A stretch of DNA of 64,000 nucleotides. Origin: Microbacterium sp. 4R-513 (GTDB lineage Bacteria; Actinomycetota; Actinomycetes; Actinomycetales; Microbacteriaceae). Position 1 is the first letter of the stretch. Each line of letters opens with the position of its first letter. The position numbers were made by a program, and so were the translations under genes. The notes under the pieces were generated by a model. The model saw nothing but the letters and a program-made list of their open reading frames with translations, was not told the origin of the DNA and ran no database searches. Shown here in pieces: positions 23,468 through 31,939 of the stretch. The DNA is taken from positions 1,302,001 to 1,366,000 of the forward strand of contig NZ_CP049256.1 of assembly GCF_011046485.1 (NCBI RefSeq), written 5' to 3'.

Positions 23468-24649
23468 ATGATGCACAAGACACGCGGGGCGCGGGGGACC
23501 GTCGGCGCCGCGCTCGCCGTCGGGGCGATCGCCGTCCTGGCCGGCTGTGGAACGTCGAGCGGCGGCGGCGCGGCACCGTCGGCAGAGGCGGAGGAGCTCG
23601 GCGACATGGAGGGTCAGGTCTCGATCCTCGCGTGGCCCGGCTACGTCGAGGACGGCAGCAACGACCCGGCCGTCGACTGGGTCTCGGGCTTCGAGGAGAA
23701 GACCGGCTGCACCGTGACCTCCAAGAGCTACGGCACCTCCGACGAGGCGGTCAACCTCATGAAGACCGGCGACTACGACGTCGTCGCCGCCTCCGGCGAC
23801 GCGACGCTCCGTCTCATCGCAGCGGGCGATGTCGCCCCGGTGAACACCGACCTCATCCCGAGCTACGAGGGCGTGTTCGACTTCCTCAAGGAGCAGCCGT
23901 GGAACTCCGTGGACGGACAGTCGTACGGGGTGCCGCACGGCTACGGCGCCAACCTGCTGCTCTACAACACGGACGTCGTCTCGCCGGCACCCACGTCGTG
24001 GAGCGCCGTCTTCGACGGCGCGAGCGCCTACTCGGGCAAGGTCACGGCCTACGACTCGCCCATCTACATCGCCGACGCGGCGCTGTACCTCATGGCGCAC
24101 CAGCCCGACCTCGGCATCACGAACCCGTACGCCCTCGACGAGGAGCAGTTCCAGGCGGCGGTCGACCTGCTCAAGGAGCAGCGGCAGTACGTCGGCGAGT
24201 ACTGGTCGGACTACCTGAAGGAGATCCAGGCGTTCGAGACGGGCGACTCGGTCGTCGGCACGACGTGGCAGGTCATCCAGAACAGCCTCGAGGCGGAGAG
24301 CGCTCCGACAGCCGTCGTGCTTCCCGAGGAGGGCGCGACCGGGTGGTCGGACACGTGGATGATCGCGTCGCAGGCGAAGAACCCGAACTGCGCGTACGCG
24401 TGGCTCGACTGGATCGCAAGCCCCGAGACCAACGCTCAGGCGACCGCCTACTTCGGCGAGGCGCCGTCGAGCCAGGAGGCGTGCGACTACCGCGAGGACT
24501 GCGAGGCCTACCACGCGGGCGACCCCGACTACGCGTCGCAGATCTGGTATTGGACGACGCCGATCGAGAAGTGCGTCGACGGTCGCACCGACGTGAAGTG
24601 CGTGGACTACGCCACCTGGACGCAGGCCTGGGCCGAGATCAAGGGCTGA
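23468..24649 (+). CDS. potD: Polyamine-type ABC substrate-binding lipoprotein (PotD-like)
   Basis: This 393-aa lipoprotein has the lipobox LAGC (Cys27) and a Ser/Gly-rich linker. The PotD-like binding fold includes SILAWPGYVEDG, KTGDYDVVAASGDATLRLIAAG, YGVPHGYGANLLLYN and the aromatic-rich IWYWTTP near the C-terminus. Five Cys residues occur in the C-terminal region, so disulfides are possible. It captures the ligand outside the membrane for the PotB/PotC-like permeases that follow. An attenuator-like hairpin after the stop should give excess binding protein. Putrescine, spermidine or a related amine is the likely ligand. Confidence 0.85.
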   Translation: MMHKTRGARGTVGAALAVGAIAVLAGCGTSSGGGAAPSAEAEELGDMEGQVSILAWPGYVEDGSNDPAVDWVSGFEEKTGCTVTSKSYGTSDEAVNLMKTGDYDVVAASGDATLRLIAAGDVAPVNTDLIPSYEGVFDFLKEQPWNSVDGQSYGVPHGYGANLLLYNTDVVSPAPTSWSAVFDGASAYSGKVTAYDSPIYIADAALYLMAHQPDLGITNPYALDEEQFQAAVDLLKEQRQYVGEYWSDYLKEIQAFETGDSVVGTTWQVIQNSLEAESAPTAVVLPEEGATGWSDTWMIASQAKNPNCAYAWLDWIASPETNAQATAYFGEAPSSQEACDYREDCEAYHAGDPDYASQIWYWTTPIEKCVDGRTDVKCVDYATWTQAWAEIKG

Positions 24650-24667
24650 GCCCGCTCGACCCGAACC

Positions 24668-24699
24668 GCCGGGGGCGGCGCGCGCACGCCGTCCCCGGC
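24668..24699 (+). terminator. Intercistronic hairpin after the PotD-like gene
   Basis: GCCGGGGGCGGCG pairs with CGCCGTCCCCGGC over a 6-nt loop, with one G-T wobble. It lies between the binding-protein and permease genes and probably acts as a partial terminator or RNA-stabilising element. Confidence 0.5.
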
Positions 24700-24716
24700 C
24701 CCTCCCGAGGAGAGGC

Positions 24717-25640
24717 ATGACCGATACGATCGCCCCGCCCGACACCCGGCGCGCCGTGCCGCCGCCGGCCGCGACGCCCGCCCGCCGCGGGTCGGCATGG
24801 CTCAGCGGGCATCCGCGCGCGCGGCTGGCGCTGCTCCTGACCGCGCCGCTCTTCTGGCTCGTCGTCGTCTACATCGTGGCCCTCGTGCTGCTGCTTGTCA
24901 CGGCGTTCTGGACGGTCGACTCGTTCACGGGCGAGATCGTCACCGACTGGACCCTCGACAACATCGTCACGGTCCTCACGGGCACGCTGTACCAGACCGT
25001 CACCCTCCGCACCGTGGGCATCGCGCTCGCCGTCACGATCATCGACGTCGTCGTCGCCCTTCCGATCGCCTTCTACATGGCGAAGGTCGCGTCGCCGCGC
25101 GTACAGCGGCTGCTCGTCATCGCGGTGCTCATGCCGCTCTGGGCGAGCTACCTCGTGAAGGCCTACGCCTGGCGTTCCGTGCTGTCGCAGGACGGCATCC
25201 TCGAATGGCTCCTCGCACCGCTCGGGCTGCACACGCCCGGCTACGGCCTGACCGCCACGATCATCACGCTCTCGTACCTGTGGCTGCCGTACGTCATCTT
25301 GCCGATCTATGCGGGCCTCGAACGCGTGCCGGACTCGCTGCTCGAGGCATCCGCGGATCTCGGCGGAAAGAGCTGGCCGACCGTGCGCCACGTCGTGCTG
25401 CCCCTCGCCATGCCGGCGATCATCGCGGGCACGATCTTCAGCTTCTCGCTCACCCTGGGCGACTACATCACGGTCAACATCGTCGGCGGGACGACCCAGA
25501 TGCTGGGAAACCTCGTGTACACGAACGTCGGCGCGGCGAACAACCTGCCGCTCGCCGCCGCCATCGCGCTCATCCCGATCGTCATCATCTTCGGCTACCT
25601 CGGCCTCGTGCGCCGCACGGGCGCCCTCGACAACCTCTAG
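24717..25640 (+). CDS. potB: Polyamine-type ABC permease (PotB-like)
   Basis: This 307-aa inner-membrane permease has a Pro/Arg-rich cytoplasmic N-terminus and about six membrane spans. The EAA loop is SLLEASADLGGKSWPTVRHVVLP, followed by GTIFSFSLTLGDYITVNIVGG, typical of PotB/PotH. The ATG follows GAGGAGAGGC. It forms the channel with the next permease, 9 bp downstream. Confidence 0.88.
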   Translation: MTDTIAPPDTRRAVPPPAATPARRGSAWLSGHPRARLALLLTAPLFWLVVVYIVALVLLLVTAFWTVDSFTGEIVTDWTLDNIVTVLTGTLYQTVTLRTVGIALAVTIIDVVVALPIAFYMAKVASPRVQRLLVIAVLMPLWASYLVKAYAWRSVLSQDGILEWLLAPLGLHTPGYGLTATIITLSYLWLPYVILPIYAGLERVPDSLLEASADLGGKSWPTVRHVVLPLAMPAIIAGTIFSFSLTLGDYITVNIVGGTTQMLGNLVYTNVGAANNLPLAAAIALIPIVIIFGYLGLVRRTGALDNL

Positions 25641-25649
25641 GAGACGACG

Positions 25650-26450
25650 GTGCGCCTCGGAAAGTCCGCACGCGTGACGCTCGGGATCGTCACGGCACTG
25701 ATCCTCGTGATCGTGTACGTGCCCCTGTTCGTCGTGCTCGTCAACTCCTTCTCGACGTCCACGTCACTCACGTGGCCGCCACCGGGCTTCACCCTGGAGT
25801 GGTGGGTCAAGGCGTTCCAGAGCCAGGGTGCGATGTCGGCCGTCCTCACGAGCGTGCAGGTCGCGATCGTCGCGACGGCGATCTCTCTCGTCCTCGGGAC
25901 GCTCCTCTCGCTCGCGCTGCAGCGATTCGACTTCTTCGGCCGCAGCGCGGTGAACCTCCTCGTCATCCTCCCGATCGCCCTGCCCGGCATCATCACGGGC
26001 ATCGCGCTGAACAACTTCTTCCGCACGATCATGGGCATCCCCCTGTCGATCTGGACGGTCGTCATCGCGCACGCGACGTTCTGCATCGTGACGGTGTTCA
26101 ACAACACGATCGCGCGCCTGCGACGGATGGGCATCAACCTCGAAGAGGCGTCGGCGGATCTCGGCGCCGGCGTCTGGACCACGTTCCGCCTCGTGACGTT
26201 CCCTCAGCTGCGGTCGGCGCTCCTCGCGGGCGGCCTCCTCGCCTTCGCCCTGAGCTTCGACGAGATCATCGTGACGACGTTCACGGCCGGCTCGGGGGTC
26301 ACGACGCTGCCGATCTTCATCCTGAACAACATGTTCCGGCCCAACCAGGCGCCGATCGTCTCGGTCATCGCCGTCGTCATGGTCGTCATCTCGATCGTGC
26401 CGATCTACATCGCGCAGCGCCTCTCGGGTTCCGAGCAGACGAGACGGTGA
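25650..26450 (+). CDS. potC: Polyamine-type ABC permease (PotC-like)
   Basis: This 266-aa partner permease starts at GTG after GGAGACGACG. It has about six membrane spans, and its EAA loop is NLEEASADLGAGVWTTFRLVTFP. The PotC signature FALSFDEIIVTTFTAG is followed by TLPIFILNNMFRPNQAPIV. It is the last gene of the operon. Downstream, a GGATGCC-containing stretch and a 24-bp tandem repeat separate it from a convergent MarR gene. Confidence 0.88.
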   Translation: MRLGKSARVTLGIVTALILVIVYVPLFVVLVNSFSTSTSLTWPPPGFTLEWWVKAFQSQGAMSAVLTSVQVAIVATAISLVLGTLLSLALQRFDFFGRSAVNLLVILPIALPGIITGIALNNFFRTIMGIPLSIWTVVIAHATFCIVTVFNNTIARLRRMGINLEEASADLGAGVWTTFRLVTFPQLRSALLAGGLLAFALSFDEIIVTTFTAGSGVTTLPIFILNNMFRPNQAPIVSVIAVVMVVISIVPIYIAQRLSGSEQTRR

Positions 26451-26460
26451 CGGATGCCGC

Positions 26461-26513
26461 GAGCCGGGCTACCCCGGCGGCCTCGAGCCGGGCTACCCCC
26501 GCGGCCTCGAGCC
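26461..26513. repeat. 24-bp tandem repeat in the intergenic region
   Basis: Two copies of a 24-bp unit beginning GAGCCGGGCTACCCC (26461-26484 and 26485-26508) differ at one base, and the first five bases appear again. They lie between convergent potC and marR genes. The unit may contribute to transcription termination; no gene is evident. Confidence 0.7.
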
Positions 26514-26556
26514 ACCGCGGGTCGGCGACGACCGATTCCGATGCGGCAGCTGCGGG

Positions 26557-27099
26557 TCAGGCGACGTCCGCCGCCTGAGCCCTCTCCGCTGCGGTCGCCG
26601 ACGCCGCGAGCTCGTCGAGCGCGTCGGCGATCTTCAGCAGAGCGTCTGCCGCGCGGCGGGCCTCTTCAGGGGTGAGATCGTCGATCGCGGCGACGATCGC
26701 GGAGTGGTGCGGCATCAGCGAGTCCTCGACGCGGCGGATCGCCTCGCCCGTCGGCACGAGGTAGTGCGCGCGGCGGTCCCGGGGGTGCTGCACCCGGGTG
26801 ACGAAGCCGCGTTGCACGAGGCGCTCCACGACGTTCGTCACCGTCGCGCTCGAGGTGTCGAGCATGACGATGAGGTCTTTCGGGCTCAGGTCGCGGTGGT
26901 CGCGGTGACCCTGGACGAGGTAGCGCAGCGCGGTGAGATCGAGGTGCGACAGCCCGGAGGCGCGTTGCGCGCGCTCGGCCTGGATGCGCTCACACCGTCT
27001 CAGCTGCAGGATCGCTTGGCTCAGCTGCCGCCCTTCGGCCGTGCGAGGCTGATCCGCGTAGAGATGCTCGGCCTCGTGGCGTACGACGTTCTGAGGCAT
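26557..27099 (-). CDS. MarR-family regulator
   Basis: This 180-aa winged-helix regulator has LSHLDLTALRYLVQG, LSPKDLIVMLDTSSATVTNVVERLVQRGFVTRVQHPRDRRAHYLVPT as the recognition helix and wing, and helical dimerisation ends. The ATG at 27099 follows GGGAGGACACC. About 110 bp of its 5' end overlap the upstream small gene in another frame, so the two are probably cotranscribed. Target and ligand are unknown. Confidence 0.88.
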   Translation of the reverse strand: MPQNVVRHEAEHLYADQPRTAEGRQLSQAILQLRRCERIQAERAQRASGLSHLDLTALRYLVQGHRDHRDLSPKDLIVMLDTSSATVTNVVERLVQRGFVTRVQHPRDRRAHYLVPTGEAIRRVEDSLMPHHSAIVAAIDDLTPEEARRAADALLKIADALDELAASATAAERAQAADVA

Positions 27100-27352
27100 G
27101 GTGTCCTCCCGAGGAGTTCCGGTCCGCTGCGTCGACGACCGCCGCCTGGGCGAGGGCGAGCGTGGGGTACTCGCCGACGTACGAGCGGGTGGCATTGCGG
27201 GCGAAGAACCGTCCGGCCCCGACCCTCTCGATCGTCCCCAGGAACGCGCCTGCCGTGTTGCCGACCCAGAAGTCCTGCTCGACCTCGTGCCAGAATGCGG
27301 AGTAGTCGTGATCCTCGAGGCGAACGGGCCCACCATCGTCGATCAGCGTCAT
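26990..27352 (-). CDS. Small conserved-looking hypothetical overlapping marR
   Basis: This 120-aa reading frame starts at an ATG with GAGGGG upstream. The first ~78 residues look like a real compact domain (HDYSAFWHEVEQDFWVGN, GAFLGTIERVGAGRF, VGEYPTLALAQAAVVDA), possibly a small beta-rich module. The last ~36 residues are Arg/Ser-rich and overlap marR out of frame, so the true protein may have ended earlier in an ancestor. It has no signal peptide. The function is not recognised. It is upstream of, and coupled to, the MarR gene. Confidence 0.6.
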   Translation of the reverse strand: MTLIDDGGPVRLEDHDYSAFWHEVEQDFWVGNTAGAFLGTIERVGAGRFFARNATRSYVGEYPTLALAQAAVVDAADRNSSGGHHASERRTPRGRASLRGSASHGRRAAAEPSDPAAETV

Positions 27353-27475
27353 GTCGTGCCCCTCAGCGTAGCCGTCACGGAGTGTGACGCACAGTGAATT
27401 ACACAACATCCGAGATATACAGCACTCGGGATTGACAACCCCAGGAGCACTGTGCCAGGGGCCATGCAGCCCGTA

Positions 27476-28432
27476 TCAGTGCGCGGTGCGGACGCCGACG
27501 AGATCGTGCACGAGGACGGCGGCCGCCCGCGCGCCCTGGCCCGCCGCGACGATGAGCTGCTGAGGGCCGGGGGCTGCGGCATCCCCCGCCGCGTACAGCC
27601 CGTCGACAGACGTACGGCCGGAACCGTCGACGACGAGGTGCCCCTCTTCGTCGCGCTCGGAGTCGAGCGACGACAGGAAGTCGAGGGCGGGGTGCCACCG
27701 CGGCCGGACGAAGCCTCCCTCGATCGGGACCGTCGTGCCGTCGACGAGGCGGACGGCCGAGACGGTTCCGCGGTAACCCTCGAGATCGTCGATCGCGCGG
27801 CGCTCGACGCGGATCCCGGATGCCGCGAGCTCGGCCTCCTCGACGGTGTCGACGACGTCGGCCGCATTCGTGAACACCGTGAGCCGATCGGTCCACCGCG
27901 CGATGAGGCGTGCGCGCGAGGCGAGGTCGGGCGTCTCGCCGATGAGGGCGAGCGGCCGATCCTGCAGCTCCCAGGCGTCGCAGGCGGCGCAGCTGAAGAG
28001 GGTCATCCCGTAGAACGCGCGCAGGCCCGGGATGTCGGGAAGCGTCTCGCGGAGCCCCGTCGCGACGATCACCGATCGCGCCGCGACGGCGGGTGGAGTG
28101 CCCGGCGACCGGCCCTGGAGTGCCGCGATGAAGCGCATGCCGTTCGAGGCATCCGTCGTCAGGAGGGCCGTCGCGACGGTGCGGTCGAGCACCCGCACAT
28201 CGGGGTACGCGGCGAGCTCGGCGCGCGCGAGCTTGCGGAGCTCGAGCGGCGGCACGCCGTCCCGCGTCAGGAAGCCGTGCGAACGCAGCGTCGCGGCGTT
28301 GCGGGGGCGGCCCGCGTCGATCACGACGACCGAGGCACGGGCGCGTCCGAGGTTGAGGGCCGCCGACAGGCCCGCGGGGCCGCCGCCCACGATGACGACG
28401 TCGACCTCGGTGGAGGGGGTGGCGTCAGTCAT
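27476..28432 (-). CDS. Thioredoxin-reductase/GliT-like flavoprotein with a degenerate NADPH site
   Basis: This 318-aa FAD protein has the N-terminal dinucleotide fold [20 protein letters not shown], a GRPRNA segment as in GliT/HlmI-type enzymes, the redox pair C148-A-A-C151, and a C-terminal FAD motif [15 protein letters not shown]. The second nucleotide-binding loop, normally GxGxxA, reads GETPDLA, so NADPH binding may be weakened. Its start overlaps the ferredoxin stop (ATGA), and the ferredoxin in turn overlaps an FNR gene. Electrons from ferredoxin are a possible alternative. The disulfide substrate is unknown. It ends the sulfur block. Confidence 0.85.
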   Translation of the reverse strand: MTDATPSTEVDVVIVGGGPAGLSAALNLGRARASVVVIDAGRPRNAATLRSHGFLTRDGVPPLELRKLARAELAAYPDVRVLDRTVATALLTTDASNGMRFIAALQGRSPGTPPAVAARSVIVATGLRETLPDIPGLRAFYGMTLFSCAACDAWELQDRPLALIGETPDLASRARLIARWTDRLTVFTNAADVVDTVEEAELAASGIRVERRAIDDLEGYRGTVSAVRLVDGTTVPIEGGFVRPRWHPALDFLSSLDSERDEEGHLVVDGSGRTSVDGLYAAGDAAAPGPQQLIVAAGQGARAAAVLVHDLVGVRTAH

Positions 28433-28755
28433 GACCGTCCCCCCTGAGGCGGCAGTCCGGCGATGATCGGGTGATCCTTGTGGATCACGCCGACCTTGGC
28501 GGCGCCGCCCGGTGAGCCGATGTCGTCGAAGAACTCGACGTTGGCCTTGTAGTAGTCCTGCCATTCGTCGGGCAGGTCGTCTTCGTAGTAGATCGCCTCG
28601 ACGGGGCAGACCGGCTCGCAGGCGCCGCAGTCCACGCACTCGTCGGGGTGGATGTAGAGGCTGCGCTCACCCTCGTAGATGCAGTCGACCGGGCACTCGT
28701 CGATGCAGGCGCGGTCTTTCACATCCACGCACGGCAGCGCGATGACGTAGGTCAT
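28429..28755 (-). CDS. fdxA: 7Fe ferredoxin (FdxA type)
   Basis: This 108-aa small electron carrier has the seven-iron pattern of actinobacterial Fdx[22 protein letters not shown], which gives a 3Fe-4S plus 4Fe-4S arrangement, and [20 protein letters not shown]. It is followed by the conserved YYEDDLP segment. Its start overlaps the fprA stop, and its stop overlaps the flavoprotein start, both by ATGA. It probably carries electrons from FprA to the sulfite reductase encoded upstream in the same block. Confidence 0.95.
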   Translation of the reverse strand: MTYVIALPCVDVKDRACIDECPVDCIYEGERSLYIHPDECVDCGACEPVCPVEAIYYEDDLPDEWQDYYKANVEFFDDIGSPGGAAKVGVIHKDHPIIAGLPPQGGRS

Positions 28756-30128
28756 GACAGCGTGAGGGCGCCGGCCCGGGAGATCTCGACCTGCTCTTCG
28801 CGCGGCACGACCTTGACTCGCTCGCGCGCGTGGACGTGGCCCTCGCCGAGAGAGCGCTCGTGCGCGTCGAGGGCGAGCCATCCGTCCCATGTCGTGTACG
28901 CGACCTCGCGCTCGGCGAGGAGATCCAGGATGTCGCCCTCGACACGAGGTGCTGCGAGTCTCCCCGCCGTCGCGTCGGCGACGAGGTGCGCGATCGTCTC
29001 CATCGCATCGGACTTCGTGTGGCCGATGAGGCCCACGGGCCCGCGCTTGATCCACCCCGTCGCGTAGAGGCCTCGGATCGGAGCGGCCGACTCGTCGACG
29101 ACGCGACCCTCGATGTTGGTGACGACACCCGACGTCTCGTCGAAGGGGGCGCCGACGACGGGCGTGCCGTAGTACCCGACGGCGCGGTAGACCTGCTGGA
29201 CGGCGATCTCGCGGTATTCGCCCGTGCCGCGTACGGCGCCGTGGCCGGTGGGCACCGTGCGTTCGAAACGCACGGCCTCGACCGCGCCGTCGCCGAGCAC
29301 CTCGACGGGCGAGTGGTAGAAGTGCAGGTGCAGTCGGCGGCTCGCGCCTGTCGACTCGCGGTCGCGCCAGGAGTTCAGGATCCGCAGCATGACCTTGAGC
29401 TGGTTGTTCGGGGCCTTCGCGGGGTCGGCGTCGGCGAAGTCCTCGTCGTGCACGACGATGTCGACGTCGGGCACCTCGCCGAGCTCACGCAGCTCGATCG
29501 GTGTGAACTTGATGTCGGCGGGGCCGCGGCGGCCGAAGACGTGCACGTCGGTGACGGCGGATGCCTCGAGGCCCGCCAGCACGTTGTCGGCGATCTCGGT
29601 CGGCCGGAGGTCGACGGCGTGCTTCGCGAGCACCCGCGCGACGTCGAGGGCCACGTTGCCGTTGCCGATGACGGCGACCTCGGCCTTGTCGAGCGGCCAG
29701 TCGCGCGGCACGTCGGGGTGTCCGTCGTACCAGGCGACGAAGTCGGCCGCGCCGTAGGAGCCTGGGAGGTCGATGCCCGGGATGTCGAGCGCGGCGTCGC
29801 GGATCGCGCCCGTCGCGAGGATCACGGCGTCGTAGCGCTCGTGCAGCTCGTCGAGGTCGATGTCGCGGCCCACCTCGACGTTGCCGATGAACCGGGTCGT
29901 GCCGGCATCCAGCATCTCGTGCAGCGAATTGACGATGCCCTTGATGCGCGGGTGGTCGGGGGCCACGCCGTAGCGGATCAGGCCGTACGGCGAGGGGAGC
30001 GACTCGAACAGGTCGATGGACACGGTGCCCCCGGCATCCTGAACCGCGTTCGTGAGGATGTTGCCGGCGTAGATGCCGGCGGGACCTGCGCCGACGATCG
30101 CGACGCGGAGCGAGAGGGGAGAGGTCAT
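28752..30128 (-). CDS. fprA: Ferredoxin-NADP+ reductase, FprA type
   Basis: This 458-aa flavoenzyme resembles mycobacterial FprA/adrenodoxin reductase. FAD fold [17 protein letters not shown], then [24 protein letters not shown] motif [36 protein letters not shown], and a C-terminal [20 protein letters not shown]. It transfers electrons from NADPH to ferredoxin. AAAGG precedes the ATG. It is coupled to fdxA and lies in the sulfur-assimilation block, consistent with feeding six electrons per sulfite to the NirA-type reductase. Confidence 0.95.
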   Translation of the reverse strand: MTSPLSLRVAIVGAGPAGIYAGNILTNAVQDAGGTVSIDLFESLPSPYGLIRYGVAPDHPRIKGIVNSLHEMLDAGTTRFIGNVEVGRDIDLDELHERYDAVILATGAIRDAALDIPGIDLPGSYGAADFVAWYDGHPDVPRDWPLDKAEVAVIGNGNVALDVARVLAKHAVDLRPTEIADNVLAGLEASAVTDVHVFGRRGPADIKFTPIELRELGEVPDVDIVVHDEDFADADPAKAPNNQLKVMLRILNSWRDRESTGASRRLHLHFYHSPVEVLGDGAVEAVRFERTVPTGHGAVRGTGEYREIAVQQVYRAVGYYGTPVVGAPFDETSGVVTNIEGRVVDESAAPIRGLYATGWIKRGPVGLIGHTKSDAMETIAHLVADATAGRLAAPRVEGDILDLLAEREVAYTTWDGWLALDAHERSLGEGHVHARERVKVVPREEQVEISRAGALTLS

Positions 30129-30209
30129 GTGAGATGGCCTTTCGGTACGGGGTGGGATGCGGGCGTCAGTCGTGATCGCTCGCGCGGGCGCGGCGACCGG
30201 GGTGACACC

Positions 30210-31016
30210 TCAGCGAGGGGGTCGCTCGAGGAGCGGTTCGGAAGGAGACACGGATGCCGTGAGCTCCGGCGGCGCGTAGGGGCTGAGCGCCACGACATCG
30301 CCGACCACGACGACGGCCGGCGAGCGTACGCCGCGCTCGGCGGCCTGGGCGGCGATCGTCGCGAGGGTGCCCACTGTGACGCGCTGCCCCGGGCCGAATC
30401 CGTCCTCGACGATGGCGACGGGGCAGTCGGCGCCGCGCTCGCCGCGCGCGAGGGTCATGGCGGCGTGCGCGAGCGTCCCGACGCCCATGAGGAGGACGAC
30501 GGTGTGGTCGCGGGCGCCGCCGAGCTCGCGGATCTGGTCGTGGCCGGTCACGACGGTGAACGCCGTCGCGAGTCCCCGGTGCGTGAGCGGGATCCCGGCG
30601 ATGGCCGGGACCGAGATGGCGCTCGTCACGCCGGAGACGACCTCGACCTCGATGCCGGCGTCCCGGCAGAACGCCAGCTCCTCGCCGCCGCGGCCGAAGA
30701 TATAGGGATCGCCGCCCTTGAGTCGCACGACGTTCTTGCCCTCGCGGGCGAGCTGGACGAGGAGGGCGTTGATCGCGTCCTGCGGCACGGCGTGATGGCC
30801 GGGGAGCTTCCCGACGTCGACGACCTCGGCACGCAGCTCCACACCGTCGGCGGCGAGGCCGTCGAGCACGGCGCGGGCGCCGAGCCGGTCGGCGACGATG
30901 ACGTCGGCGCGCTCGAGCGCCCGCAGTCCGCGTACGGTCAGGAGTCCGGCATCCCCCGGTCCCGCGCCGACGAGCCACACCTTGCCGGCGCCGTCGTGTG
31001 TCTGAAGAAGGCTCAT
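30210..31016 (-). CDS. cobA: Uroporphyrinogen-III C-methyltransferase (SUMT)
   Basis: This 268-aa SAM-dependent enzyme makes precorrin-2, the first committed step to siroheme and cobalamin. Motifs: WLVGAGPGDAGLLTVRGL, ADVIVADRLG, VRLKGGDPYIFGRGGEE, SGVTSAISVPAIAGIPLTHR and VLLMGVGTL. There is no fused dehydrogenase/chelatase domain, so a separate precorrin-2 oxidase is needed; none is seen in the window. Its start overlaps the permease stop by ATGA. The siroheme chelatase cbiX and the siroheme enzyme nirA are upstream in the same block. Confidence 0.95.
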   Translation of the reverse strand: MSLLQTHDGAGKVWLVGAGPGDAGLLTVRGLRALERADVIVADRLGARAVLDGLAADGVELRAEVVDVGKLPGHHAVPQDAINALLVQLAREGKNVVRLKGGDPYIFGRGGEELAFCRDAGIEVEVVSGVTSAISVPAIAGIPLTHRGLATAFTVVTGHDQIRELGGARDHTVVLLMGVGTLAHAAMTLARGERGADCPVAIVEDGFGPGQRVTVGTLATIAAQAAERGVRSPAVVVVGDVVALSPYAPPELTASVSPSEPLLERPPR

Positions 31017-31939
31017 CGCGCTCCTCCCGTCACGAGCAGTCCGCGGCGCTTGAGCATCCGTCGCTCGACGGGCCCGAAGAAGACGAGCTCGATGAGGATG
31101 CCGATCGCGAGGATGAGGATGATGGTCGCGAGCACCCCGGCGAGGTCGGCGAGCTCGCGCGACTGCTGCAGCATCGAGCCCAGACCGAAGCCGATCGTGC
31201 CGCCGACGGCGATGATCTCGGCGGCCATGAGCGAGCGCCAGGAGAAGGCCCACCCCTGCTTCAGCCCGGCGACGTATCCGGGCAGGGCGGCGGGCAGGAC
31301 GACCGCGGTCGCCAGCTGCCAGCGCGAGGCGCCGAGCACCGTTCCGACGCGCCGCAGCTGGGGCGGCACCTGCTCGACGCCCGCGATGAGGCCGTTGACG
31401 ATCGAAGGGATGGCGCCCATCAGGATGACGAAGTACACCGTCGCGTCCGAGAGCCCGAACCAGATGATGGCGGCCGGCACCCACGCCACGGAGGGAAGCA
31501 CCTGGAGACCGGAGATGATCGGGCCCACGGCGCGGCGGATGGGGCGCACCTCGGCGAGGAGCAGGCCGATGGGCGTGCCGACGACGATCGCGATGAGGAA
31601 TCCGACGATGCCGCGCTCGAGGCTCGTCGTGACCGCGAGCTGCAGGCGACCCGACTCCCACGCGGTGCTCATGGCGTTCCACACGTCGAGGGGGCTCGGC
31701 ACGACGTCGGGACGCGGCTGGGCGATCACGACGTAGAGCTGCCACGCGACGATCAGCAGCAGGACGAAGACGACGGGCGGCACGACGCTCGCGGCCACGC
31801 GGCGCCAGCGGCTCTGCTCGGCACCGGTCGCGGTCTGCAGGCGGTCCAGGCCCGCGGCGAGGCTGCGCAGCTCGTCTCCGGGAGCGACGGATGCCGCGCT
31901 CCCGGCGCGGGTCGGAAGGGTGGGGGTCTCAAGCGGCAT
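31013..31939 (-). CDS. SsuC/TauC-type ABC permease
   Basis: This 308-aa inner-membrane permease has a ~45-residue cytoplasmic N-terminus and about six spans. The family motif region LRRVGTVLGASRWQLATAVVLPAALPGYVAGLK includes the EAA-like loop, followed by FSWRSLMAAEII. It overlaps the ATPase gene by 11 bp and the cobA start by ATGA. The family imports sulfonates, nitrate or related anions; the position among cys genes favours a sulfur source such as sulfonates or possibly sulfate. No SsuD-like monooxygenase is nearby. Confidence 0.88.
   Translation of the reverse strand: MPLETPTLPTRAGSAASVAPGDELRSLAAGLDRLQTATGAEQSRWRRVAASVVPPVVFVLLLIVAWQLYVVIAQPRPDVVPSPLDVWNAMSTAWESGRLQLAVTTSLERGIVGFLIAIVVGTPIGLLLAEVRPIRRAVGPIISGLQVLPSVAWVPAAIIWFGLSDATVYFVILMGAIPSIVNGLIAGVEQVPPQLRRVGTVLGASRWQLATAVVLPAALPGYVAGLKQGWAFSWRSLMAAEIIAVGGTIGFGLGSMLQQSRELADLAGVLATIILILAIGILIELVFFGPVERRMLKRRGLLVTGGAR

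Noticed and set aside
28830..31736. Long plus-strand open frame opposite fprA, cobA and the permease
   Set aside because: Another GC-driven shadow: the minus-strand frames encode well-conserved enzymes with overlapping start and stop codons.
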